Source: Monocercomonoides exilis
Lineage: Eukaryota; Preaxostyla; Oxymonadida; Polymastigidae
DNA length: 64,000 bases
Assembly: GCA_001643675.2 (NCBI GenBank)
Contig: LSRY02000023.1
Location: 227,501-291,500 of the forward strand
Reading direction: 5' to 3'
The position numbers were made by a program, and so were the translations under genes. Position 1 is the stretch's first letter, and each line of letters starts with the position of its first letter. The notes beneath the pieces are model-generated. The model was not told the DNA's origin. It made no database searches and saw nothing but the letters and a program-made list of their open reading frames with translations. Positions 46,981 through 58,030 of the stretch are shown here, one piece after another.

Positions 46981-47507
46981 ATTTAAACAGTTTGAAATAT
47001 ACAAGTTTCTTTCATCTCAGAATGTGCCTTTTCCTTATCCCTTTCATTTAATATTGACAAATAATGGAAAAATATCCTTCTTCAAACATTTGAAATTCCA
47101 TAAAAAAATCGTGTTTTCTTTGCTAGTAAACAATTCTGATAAGAATGAAGATATTGCATGTGCTTCTGGTGTAACTTCTGGCTGACGTGATGGGAAATTT
47201 CTCATCAACCTTCTTGTGTCCGGGGCAGCACAGCAGTCAAATCTTCTATCATTTCTTTTTGTTTTCTTTGTCTTCTTCTCCATTCAGCAGGCGGAGAAGC
47301 GAAGAGAAGAAGGCAGCAGGAGATGATCAGCCATCGTTTTTATCAGCGCCTGCGATTGACCCTTCGGATGCCAATGCGGTGGCAGCATCATGCACTTCGA
47401 CAGGAGCGTGGACCACTTCGAATGGTGGCTGGGGAGTATGTAAATCAAAAGATATCGTTTCTGAGGGAGCAACACACGCTTCGAAGATATGTTGTGGCTC
47501 GGAAGGG
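46981..47507. other. Spacer with one unassigned ORF
   Basis: A plus-strand ORF (47187-47684) overlaps the start of the duplicated segment. Other frames are also open here, so I cannot say which strand or frame was coding. Confidence 0.35.
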
Positions 47508-49345
47508 GGTGCTGTATGGGGGTGTTGTGTGTGCATACGATGTGGCGCTTTCAGCGATGCTTTCGGTTCCGTTGGTCGCCCCGCTTCCTTCGCTTGCAGC
47601 GTCGGTGGGCACGAAGTCGGGGAGCAAGCGGATCTTTGCGGCAGCAGATGTGAATGCGTTCCCTTCAATCTGCGATCTGTTTGACCCGTCGCTACAGATA
47701 TGGTGATCGTCTCAATTGAAATATTTGGTGGTGAAGCTGGACGATGAAGTGATGTGGCGAGGGGTGGCAGTGTGTGAAGTGGTGGAAATTGTGGAGAAAG
47801 GGCTGTGGATGGAAGGGATGAGAATGGAGGATGTGGTTCTATCGCCAGCAACGATTGTGCTGGAGGAGCTGGAAGAGTGAGAAGAGGCAGAGGAAGGAGA
47901 AAAGGGAGACAAAGAGGGAAAGGAAGATGGAGGGAGAGAGAGAGGTAATGGGAACGAGGAGAAAGGTGGGTATCCGACAGCGCACAGAGAGTTTGTGGAG
48001 AGAATCAAAGAGAAACAGGGAAAGCTGGAAGAAGCGATGGCTCTGCTGGTTGTGGAGGTAATTGGGCTGAGTCGGCTGAGGTTTGTGAAGGCGGTTCTGG
48101 AGACAGAGACTTAGGCAGGTGCAGACAAGCAGAATTCAGCATAACCCGAAGTGTGCAATTCTTCTCCAGCAGATGGCATTCGACAAGAGATTTCAAGAGA
48201 AGACGAGATTTGGTCATCAGCAGAAGCAGATAGGTCTTTAGGAATAACTTCAGATGGAAGTGAAGGAAGTGTGGGGATAGATGGAAAACAGATGCAAATG
48301 AAGACGAATGGTTTGAAAATGAGTGAGGAAAAAGATAAACCCGATGAAGAAGTCGGTGAAATAAGTCGTTTGATTAATGAGGACTGATAAGAAGAAGAGG
48401 AGAAAGAGGAGGAAAATGGAGGAAAAATTGAGTGCAGATAGAAGAGCGGAGTGCCGTGGTTGTTCTATCTGGTCGAGGGCCGAAGAGCAGTGCCTTGAAC
48501 TGAAAAGACAATCAGTAAATGATGCGTGTGCGCATTGGATACGGGAAGACCTTGGATGCGCTGGGAGAGCTGAACATGCAGCTGCCTTGAAGCTGTGCAA
48601 AAATGCAGATGAAATGGTGGAGATCCAGTTGAGGAACAAAGTCGAAGAGGAATTTAACTTTATAGCCATGTGAGATCCTCATGCAGCATGGGACTAAGAG
48701 AGAAGCAGGGATGAAGCAGACGATTGTGGAAGATTTGGCGGCTATGGTTTTCGTGCTTGTTGAATGGTTCGAGCACAAAGCAGAGGAGTTCGAGTTTGCG
48801 ATTGATATCTTTATCAGCCAGGATGAGCTGATCCACCTTGCGAATGCGCACATTGTAATGCAGCCACAGCCACTGTGCTGTTGAATGACAGCGTCTATTG
48901 TGATGGAGTACAGATGATTAGGTGAAGGTAAAATTCATATCGGAGAAGGGAATTGAAGCTGCACGGCAGAGCAGAAAAGGAGTAGAAGCAGGTAATGCGA
49001 AGGAGATTCTGAGCAATTGTTCTGCGACACTATCAGTGCATGCGTTTGGGAGTGTGTTTGATGGGGCGTCTGATGCGGATAAACAGCTGATATGGCGAGG
49101 CAAGTGAATGGAGGCGGATGTGAAGAAGGGTCGGCGCAGGATTCATTCAAAAAGTTAGACAAGAGGCTCGGTACAGAAGAGGAGTTTATTCAGAGAAGAC
49201 AGTCGAATGCTGTTCAGATGATGGGTTTACGCGGCTATGATGCTTAGAACGCCATTTCTTTCTGACAACGCTTTCTCAGCGGTTGTTCCTGTGGATGCTC
49301 CCATGGCATTGAAGATGGAAGCAGAGAATCTGCATTACAATTTTG
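47508..49345 (+). repeat. Inverted segmental duplication, copy A (decayed gene inside)
   Basis: Matches 62155-63911 in reverse complement. The part 48377-49107 is almost identical to 63144-62397. On the plus strand the segment holds protein-like pieces in shifting frames: LYGGVVCAYDVALSAMLSV (47508-47703), LVVKLDDEVMWRGVAVCEVV (about 47720-47880), KCRNADEMVEIQLRNK-like helical sequence (48377-48673), MVFVLVEWFEHKAEEFEF (48681-48884) and VEAGNAKEILSNCSATLSV (48922-49107). Stops and frame changes separate them, so this is a broken gene that was later duplicated. Its family is not recognised. An insert of about 50 bp near 47900 distinguishes A from B. Confidence 0.8.
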
Positions 49346-49507
49346 TTTTTTCTTCTTATTCGTCGTCATCGTCAATTTCTATTTTTTATTAAAGTGTCTG
49401 TTCCTTCTTCTCATCATCCTTTTCATCTCAAATATCTCATCTGCCACATTCCTTTTCTTCTCTCTCTTCATCAGCCTCAGCACATGCATCTCTGGAAGCA
49501 CCTGCTT

Positions 49508-51480
49508 TTAACAGTATATCAAATGCGTGTGTTCTGACGAGTTGCTCATCGATGTGCTTGTATCATTGGCTTTACGGTGTTTGTGCAGCTCCATCGACCG
49601 CCTCATCTCCTGATGCGAAGAAGAAGAGCACTTGTGCGACGAATGGGACGAAGGCATTGGTGGAGGAACATCGTTAAGAGGAGAAGGGGATCTGAACAGA
49701 CGAGGAGGAGAATAGAAGAAGCGCTTCTGTGACGAGGTTTGTGAAGATGGAGAGAATGTGCCAAGGAGAAGCGGTGGGGCATCGGCAGTGGAGAAGGAAA
49801 GAGGAGCAGACAGAGCTGATGAAAGAGATGAGGAGGAAGTGGTGGAGATGACAACAGACGAAGTGACTGCAGCTGGCAAGTTTGATGAGGTGGTTGAGGC
49901 TGCAATAGCAGTAGATTGTTGGAGGCTTTCTGGCTGAGCCAAATGAGACTGACGCGAGGGAGAGCTCGCCTGTGTGATTGACTGCTGCGATGTGGCTGAG
50001 GAAGTGCTGGTGTGGAGAGAGTTCGTGTTCAAAGAGGAAGACAATGATTGAGATTGAGACTGAGACTGAGATGAAGGCTGAGGCTGTCGTGTGAGTGCAG
50101 AGCCAGGAGAGATGGATGAAGACATCTGCCGGATGGTCTGAGAGAAGGATAGAAGAGCAGAGAAAGAGGAGGAAGCGAGAGATGTTGGAGAAGTCAGAGA
50201 GGACAAGGAAGAAGAAGCAGAGGAAGATAAACGTGGAAGGGGAAAAGACGACTACGAAGAAGAAGATGATGATGATTGAATGGATGCAGTTGAAGATCCC
50301 CCAAGCACAATCGCAGGAGCCAACAGTGATGCAGAAACAGAAAACGATGTGTCATCAAAGAAAGAGCGAAGCATGGCTAACTCAAAAGTGGTGGAAAATG
50401 GAGTGTTTGAAGTGCTTATCTCAGAGCGGTGAGCTGTTGATGAGTGTGTGCGTGCTATTGACGTGGTTGTTTGAGTGATGGAGGGTTCAGGGAAGATAGA
50501 GGCAGTGGCTGAGACAGAGGCAAAGGAGGATACTGCAAATGAAGGAAAAGCAGATATAGAAGAAGATGAAGATGAAGAAGGAGAAGGAGAAGGAGAGGAA
50601 GAGGAAGACGCTAAATTTCCAAGTGGCATTTGAGTTGATTGAGTTCCAAGCTTCAGATTTATCGATCCTTTCGTCTTGTTTGTCGATATCACACTGAGCG
50701 CAGAATTCACGGACTGCAACTGGATATTTTCTCCTCCTTTTCCGGTTGGAGTGATTGAAGATTCATTCACTGTTTGTATTGTTATGAGAGCGGGAGTGGG
50801 GGTCACAGGAATTAGTGTCTTGTTGGGCTGCCTGGGTGACTGCAGCTGAGAATTCGAAGCAGAAGAGGCCTGAGAGGAAGAAGTGGAATTACTCGAAGCA
50901 TAACCAACAGAGTTTGCATTCTGATCTGTTGGGAGTATTTTTCTCGTCTGCACAACCAGCCTCACGTCATCGAATGTCTGCTGTGTCTGTGTTTGAACAG
51001 GCCTCTTCTTTGATGTTCTGAATGAAGCAGAGGCAGAAGAAAAGCGGTTGACAGATGCAGACGACGAAAGCACACTCGAATTCCAGCGGGTCGGAACAGA
51101 AGACGGCTGCAAAGGAACTCGGGGCAGAGAAGAAGGGTTGATTGGGGATGTGTATTGCATCAGCTTCAATGGAGAACAAGAAAGAGTTTGAGTCTTGTTA
51201 AGCACTTCAGCATGGGAAGAGGCAGAGTGGGAAGAGAAGTTGGATGTTGAAGAGGAAGAGGAAAAAGACGACGATGAATTTGGATAAGGAGGAGGAAGAG
51301 GAGAAGAAGGAGAATGAGAAGAGAATGAAGAAAAAGAAGAATAAAATGAATGAGAACGAGAAGAAGAAGAAGAAGAAACAGAAGAAAATTAAGAAGAAGA
51401 AGATGATGGTGATGAAGAAACAGAAGAAGAAGAAGAAGAAGAAGAAGAAGAAGAAGAAGAAGAAGAGGAAGGAATAGGAA
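49508..51480 (-). pseudogene. Ser-rich protein ORF broken by in-frame TAA and TAG
   Basis: One minus-strand frame runs from about 51480 to 49508 with only two stops, TAA near 51390 and TAG at 50252-50254. Both fall in Ser-codon runs. The two open pieces are 51205-50255 (open further upstream, without ATG) and 50206-49508. The protein is Ser/Thr/Gln/Pro-rich and disordered, with islands such as FDDVRLVVQTRKILPTDQ and KGSINLKLGTQSTQMPLG. It ends QEMRRSMELHKHRKANDTS, then HTHLIYC. In style it resembles the intact Ser-rich gene at 22221-27189, but I see no specific shared motif. I found no intron that would remove the TAG in frame. Confidence 0.5.
51290..51470. repeat. (GAA)n / (TTC)n tract
   Basis: Long purine trinucleotide runs on the plus strand, including about 16 consecutive GAA units near 51421-51470. 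They encode Ser runs on the minus strand. Confidence 0.8.
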
Positions 51481-52319
51481 AGAGAGGAAACAACGGCTGG
51501 AGTTGAATGGCTTGGGGAAACGAATGGAGATAAAGCATTAGGTTGTGCAGGAGTTTTTGTATGTTGTGAGCGAAGAGTGGGAGGTGAATAAGGAAGGGCG
51601 GAAGACGAGGAAGTATATGGAGAAAGAGAAGATTCATGAGGTGTAGACGTATGCGTGTGATGTGGTGATGACGAGAACGACAGCTTCGCGGAGGTCCGCA
51701 GAGGTGCTGATGCAAGCGCCAGAATCGATCACGCTGCAAAGTGGCAGTGCGAAAAGTGCATAAAGTATTGCACTGAGGCATGATGGCACTCTTCCGTAGT
51801 TTTGGGCGTTATACTTCTTGCTGAGAAAAGTGTTTGTTCTATATTCAGTTCATTTGATGATTCTATTGTCGAATGTGTGTTGCAGCTGAGAGTGAGGGCT
51901 CATGGTGGGGTGAAAGCAGAAGGGAGGGTGCTGGAGGCAAAGTGTGGATGCAGGAAGAATATGTCGCAGGATGCGGAGAAAAAAGTGCTTCTTGAGTTTC
52001 TGGAGAAAAAAAACTAGCAAAGAGAAGATATGGACTTGATGATGATTTAATGGTAGTTAAAGGAGAAGAGCGTATCTGAAATTGTGGTTTTGATGCTGTA
52101 GGCTGTATGTGGGACAGTGCTGTGGCGCAACTGCATGAGATAACAATGGTGAAAGGGATGCAAGTGTATTGAAGTTTCGCTATCAGATCAATGTGCATAT
52201 TTTTGTGTTTGGAATAGAAGAAGAAAAGTAGTGGGATGAGGAGGAAGAAGAGATGATGATGAAGAGACATTGAAAATGGAGTGAAGAGGAAGGGAAGATG
52301 AAAGAGAGAAGATAAGTTC
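51481..52319. other. Decayed sequence, no supported gene
   Basis: Plus-strand protein-like fragments (VQEFLYVVSEEWEVNKEG near 51540, SAEVLMQAPESITLQSG near 51700) are split by stops. The family is unknown. Confidence 0.35.
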
Positions 52320-52937
52320 TGATAATTCTGTTTCAACACTTGCTGATATCATCACTGAATTGGATGTTGAACTTGAATCAGAGACTGTCCAACCACTTTC
52401 ATCATCATTTCCTTTGACTGCATATTTCTGTCCAGCAAAAGCTAATTCATCGCTCATCAAAATCATTCCATTCACAATGACTTTCTTTGTTCCTGTTTGA
52501 CGTGTGAGTGAGTGTTTCATTGTCAAGCAAGGGAATTGGACAATTCCGCAATGAGAATGATTGGATGCATCTGTACCACTCACACGTATTTTTTCTGGTA
52601 TGGGGAGGAGATAGATGCAGAGAGGGATGGCGGCGCTGGTGTTTCCATTGTCGTATCCTCTCACTCTGTCGACTGAGTCCAAAGAGGCTGTTTCATATGA
52701 GATTATTTGAGGATTGGCGACTGCCTACAGATTGGATGAAATGACAAAGATATCTTTTCCCCATATGGCTGTGTTTGTACCAAACGAAGAGGAGATCAAG
52801 AAATCTGGGTTTTCATTCAATAATCGAAGAAGAATTAATCCCCCAAGTCCATATGATGCAGAGCAATAGCGCCCATCAAAAGATCCACCTTTCACTTTCA
52901 CTTCATTTCTATTCCCAACATACAGAATCATCAACAC
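52320..52937 (-). pseudogene. Beta-helix module fragments on the minus strand (copy 4)
   Basis: The ORF at 52682-52188 carries the module head KIRVSGTDASNHSHCGIVQF followed by PCLTMKHSL, then VIVNGMILMSDELAFAGQKY. This matches the V....D..CG....PC.T head of the receptor gene. A second piece, 52937-52725, reads KVKGGSFDGRYC, then GLGGLILL and FGTNTAIWGKDIFVISSNL, which is the usual end of the preceding unit. The two pieces are in different frames with no signal peptide, so this is a remnant of a gene lying in the opposite direction to copies 1-3. Confidence 0.65.
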
Positions 52938-54309
52938 TCAGTTGGCTGATGTTGCGCTTCAACATCCTGATATTGCTCCAGAATTCTGATCTTTATTTGT
53001 ATTGTTATTGAAAAAACAATTGTTGGCTATCAACAGTTGACTATTCAATTCAAAAAACATGATTGAATAATAAATTAATAAAAAAATATATTTGTTAAAA
53101 TAAAATGAAAACCACTAAATTTATCATAATTTCAGATTCATCGAATATGTGTGTTCAGTTTTTGCATTTATGTCAAGTTCATGAACACAATGTTAATGGA
53201 AAATTCCATTCAAATGAAAATACGAATTAACATTGAAAATCAAGTTTGTCAGGATAAAGAATCGAAACATACCTTGCACATTTCATTTATAAACAATTGC
53301 AAAGTGGTTCAATTAAATGATACTCTTTTTCATTGAAAAATTGATATTTCAATTCTGATCAAAGAAAATGACACATAATTTTTTGATTCGGATTATTGAT
53401 TTTCATTAAAAGATTTTCAGCCAACTTGCTAACAATATTATGTTACAAACATATTTCATGAGAATTATGGAAACGGAGTGTTTTTGAATTAACTTTCATG
53501 GGACAAATTTTTGATCTTCAGCGACTTTTCAAAAAGAATGACCCATATGGTAAAAATATTTAACAAAAAACATTTGGCACACAAAATGAAAAAGACGATA
53601 TTTTGTTTTTCGTGTTAAACTCGTCATTCACAAATATTTATATATTATAGCTTAATTATATGATATTATTCTAAATAATGCATTATTTGAACGTTAGAAA
53701 AAGGTGTGAATAATAGATGGTATTGGAATAAGAAAATTTTATTGAAATAAAAATAATAATTCGAATAACCAAAGTTTATTCCAGATAACACCAGTTTATT
53801 CGAGTAAAAAAAATTTATTCCAGAAAGACCAAGTTTATTCCAATTAATCCCTCAACAAAAATGTTTATGATCCTTTTTGTCAGTTCGAATGCACTGAATA
53901 TTCAGAACATTAAAAGATAAATTAACAATATTTATTCATGGAAATTCAATTCCGAAAATGCATGTTTAACAGTTATGGTCATAAATTAAAAATGTTAATC
54001 TGTTGTCCTGAATAACAGTATCTGAGATCGAATGAAATTACATGAAATACTTCATATCGAAAGGTCTATATTTTCGAAATTATGAATGCGGTACGTTAAC
54101 ATGCAAAATTGGCTGAATATTACTCAATGAAGGAAAAAGAGGTAATAAAAGAGGAAATGAAAAGAAATCAGTTAATTATTCGAAGAACATATTTACAGAT
54201 TTGAGAAAAAATCAAACGTACAAAGGAGATAATGAAAAAGCTTTTCCTCGAAAGAGATTTCAGATTTTTAAATCTGAATAGGAGCGGAAAATGGCAAAGG
54301 GGAGAGTGA
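52938..54309. other. AT-rich, no gene; tttattcca-type repeats
   Basis: No ORF of note. About 53740-53850 holds a run of degenerate tttattcca / ttcgaata words, which recurs at 56970-57110 on the far side of the next beta-helix remnant. Confidence 0.5.
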
Positions 54310-55010
54310 ATGTGTCTTTGTCTGCAGTTTCACTTCATGCTCACTTACAGGTTTAAATGGTGGAGGGATATGCCGTATTACTGTTCCAGCTGCATTCAAA
54401 ATGAGGAACCTTCAATTTATTTCGTACATCGCATTATCATATGGAGGCGGATAGTATTTTAATCCTTATCAATCAACAGCTCCAAGCAACAACACTTATT
54501 GTTATTTCCTCTTCTTCCACAATTGCAGATGCACTAATTCTATTCCATATGGTCACGATGTACATTTTGTGGACAGTTACAATCTTTTTTCATCGGCTAA
54601 CCCGTTCTACGAATCGTACACAACGAACAGCAATGCAAACAGATTATGCTATGCTTATTATTCAGGCGGTTGGCAATATCAGCATACAGAAAAGAAGATG
54701 CGGTTGAAGGAATGAACGAAGGATCGATTTGTTGGGGAGAATGGAGATGGCTCGAGCTGCATATGCGGGATGAGTAAGGAAGCTCCATACAAAACGGTGG
54801 GATATGCTGCATGGGGAAGCATTTCACAACTGACTACGGAAATCACAGTGCTGAGTGGGAGGCATATGAGCGAAAATTCAATAATCAGTGTTGGGGAAAA
54901 GAAGATTTCTGTTGTTGGAAGAGGGAAAGCAGTGAGTGTGATTGGGACAAATTCTCTTTCTTTGTCTTATACAATGCTGCTTAGCATATCTTCTGGCCAA
55001 CTATAGGTGG
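54310..55010 (+). pseudogene. Beta-helix module with three in-frame stops (copy 3)
   Basis: A single frame reads ESECVFVCSFTSCSLTGLNG, FKMRNLQF, APSNNTYCYFLFFHNCRC, NPFYESYTTNSNANRLCYAY, then the module head RFVGENGDGSSCICG, KEAPYKTVGYAA, then KKISVVGRGKAVSVIG. It is interrupted by TAG after SYGGG (near 54450), by TGA at the LKE-TKD position (54715 region, a Gly codon in copy 2), and by TAG after SSGQL (near 55004). It is closely similar to copy 2 (7277-8677) over the whole length. It is dead as a gene, but still clearly a recent relative. Confidence 0.75.
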
Positions 55011-56479
55011 GATATGTGGGGATCGATCACAACTCTATCAGAAGTCCATTGTAAAATGTGTTTGCGGTATCACTCTGGAAACAGCAGGAAACAATCCGCA
55101 ATCGAGCTCAGCTTTTTTGCTCATCTCCAATCTACCATTTTTCTCATTTGTGTAGCATTCTCTTATCCTCTGCCATCTGCTCAGCCTCGCTCAGATTTCG
55201 TAGACAGGACAAGACAGACACTGCTTTCAACGGCCAAAGATGGAAAATCTGGCTTTACTCAGTCCCCACAGATTTCTCTGTTGTTGTCAAAATCGCACTG
55301 TTCCTCCCCCGCCTCCTCGCCTTATTCTTCTCCTTCTCCTTCTCCTTCTTCAACCTCTTCCTCTTTTTCTCCTTCTTCTTTTTCTTCTGCTGCTTCTTCA
55401 TCTTCGTATTCTTCTTCTTCTGCGATTTGCCCTTTTCCACCAACTGCCCCATCTTCAACTACGTAATTGTCTTCTTCATCAACTTCTTCTCCAACTTTTT
55501 CGATGCCATTATCACTTTCTTTGCATTGGATCGGAATATCGACCTTCTGATTCATTAAAGCTGTTCAATCGGAAGCACAGACAAACTGAACTAAATATTA
55601 TTTCATTCACTTTTTATTCTCTCAACATCAACATAATTGTTATCAATGCCTTTAATTGTTTTGCAAAAAATGCATCAGAACTGCTTTCCTCTTCTGCAGT
55701 GGTGCATTTCGCTCTGCTTCAGATCTTCGTACAGCTTCAGCGCTCCGGCTGTGCTAAACAGGGTGAATGAGGCGAATGGGCATCGAATGAGAAATGGCAG
55801 TGGAAGAGGGAAGGAGCTTCAAGGCACATTGCATTCATCTGCTCGCTTTATGACACCACCAAGAAGCGAAGAGAGAGGAGCGCATGTTCTAATAGAAGAG
55901 GCAAAGAAGGCGGATTTCATAAGAAAAGCGAGCGTTGAGCAGAGCAAAGGGAGACAGCAGGAAGAATCAAAGACAAAGATGAAGACGAAACAGAAAGACG
56001 AGTTTTGCACATCGCAAATTGACGCTTTCGACACAAGGCTTGCACAGGCAGCAGCAATAAGGAGGAGGAGGGACAGGGGAAGAGAAGAATGAGGTAATGA
56101 TAAAGATGAACAGCAGCAAACATTTTACTCGTTCGGCAGCACGCTCTCATCTGCCCAGCTGCACACTCAAAACATCACAGCTTCCTCAACATTTGCTTCT
56201 CCTCCTTTTTCTCCCTTGCCACACACACAATTGTCTGCTCCTTCTGTTCTTGTTGACACTCCGCCGAAGCCCCTCACGCCTTCATCTCCCACCACAGACT
56301 TCTCATCACTCACACAAAAGTCCCTCCGCACATTCAACCCTAGCTCTTCTTCTTTATCGTCCGTGCCTTCATTTTCCTTTTCCAACCATTCGTTCATTGG
56401 GTTCTATGATTCTCGAAGTGCTGCAGTCAATAAAAGTGCAAGGAATCTACCAAAGCCATGGAGATAGAAGAAAGCAGAC
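55011..56479. other. Decayed pyrimidine-rich sequence after copy 3
   Basis: Starts with frameshifted continuation of the module (IDHNSIRSP, then FAVSL-like), then a TTC/TCT tract at about 55310-55440. A short ORF at 55637-56092 (charged, KMKTKQKDEF) and another at 56097-56549 are of unknown origin. Confidence 0.4.
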
Positions 56480-56560
56480 GATAAGGAAAATTTCTTTTCT
56501 TCGTGCGAATGGAATGACTCAAAAACAACAGGAACATCATTATCTGTAACTGAATGAGTT
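56480..56560 (+). pseudogene. Short beta-helix remnant
   Basis: Reads ADDKENFFSSCEWNDSKTTG, then a stop. This matches NSFIWCEWNESRTTG in copy 2 (near 7545-7590). Only about 25 codons remain. Confidence 0.6.
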
Positions 56561-58030
56561 TCGAGTGGAGTGGTGAACAACAAGCACAATCAGGTATATT
56601 GAATGATTTCATCGAAATATTTTTCCTTATGCAATTGGATATTGTTTTTGGTTTTTTTTCTTGTTTGATCATAAATGTGAATAATAGATAGAAATAAATT
56701 ACAAAAAAGAATTAAAAAACATTATGAAATGATAAGTTGAAATTTATTGCTAACTTTAAGTCTATTTTTGATTGCTTTTATTAGTTGCAAATTGAAGAAT
56801 ATTTTATGTCATCATTCATTTTAAATAACATTTCAAAAATTTCTGATCGTAATGCATTTAAACAAAATCTTGCTAATTAAATAGTTTTTTCCAAAATATA
56901 AGTGGAATTAATTAACATAAAAATGCTTTTTAAAATGTGATTCAAGTGAATATTTTTGAAAACCACAATAAATTTTAGATGAAAAAATTTATTCCGAAAA
57001 GCCAGAGTTCATTCCAATTAATTTTTTTATTCCAATAAAAATAATTTATTCCGAATAAACTTTGTTTATTTGAATAAGTTATTTTAATTCGAATAAAACC
57101 TTTCTATTCTCATTGTATCTAATATTCTCTTTGTTTATATTTCAGTTTTACGAAAAAAAGGTGAGGTGTGAAAACTAGTGAAAAAAAAGAGTTTCTATAG
57201 TTATAAAATAACCAAAAATGTTAAAAAGAAAAGTTTAAAAACAATGCTAACAAGGAAAATGCTTGGTTTCAAAAACTCGTGGAAACACGAGCAAAACATT
57301 GATCAAAAAATAAAACTTTAAAAATTCAGATCTTTTTTTTAAAAGAAATGATTTTCAAAAATATTTGGTACACAACCTTATAATAATATATTATTTATTT
57401 TAAATTTATTCTCATTGCGTATAAGCTTCTATATAAAGCAATATGAGAAAAAAAAAATTAGGATCTAATAAAAAACGGGGTACTAATAAAATTATGACCC
57501 TAATAAAACATGAAGAATCAAAAGAAATAATGCGATGTATTATGTTGGTGATGAAAAACTCCAATAAGATCTTTTCCTGTTCTGATCTCACGGAAAAAAA
57601 AATGAGCGATTTTTCAAAAAGTCTCGCCCAGTCATTTTTAGGAAAAAGCGTGAAATAATGAAATAACTAATGGTTTTCAAAATAGCATGCTTTTTCTAAA
57701 TTCTCATTATTCAAAAACTTCCGTTTTTGAAAAATATATTCCCACGAAAAACAAAACACTGTTCGGCAACTGAAGGTTAATTCACCATGAGACTAACTAA
57801 TTTTTCGTTGAAGAAATATGAATAATTTTAGAATAAATCATTCATGCTATCTATCTATCTCACTTACTCACTCTCATTCTCACTCCCTCTTCCCTCCCCG
57901 CTGAAATCTGTATTATTCTCTAAGCATAATTTTCGATAAAAAAATCTTTTTCTATCAACCTTTTTTGATATAATGAAGTGAAATTATCATAAAAGGAGAT
58001 TGACCTTTTTATGAAATGTAGTAAGGACTA
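56561..58030. other. AT-rich spacer; one short ORF
   Basis: Includes the tttattcc-type words at about 56970-57110. A 71-codon Lys-rich ORF at 57443-57658 (KHEESKEIMRCIMLVMKNSN) has no recognised family and could be chance or an exon fragment. The tail near 57850-57900 is simple C/T sequence. Confidence 0.45.
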
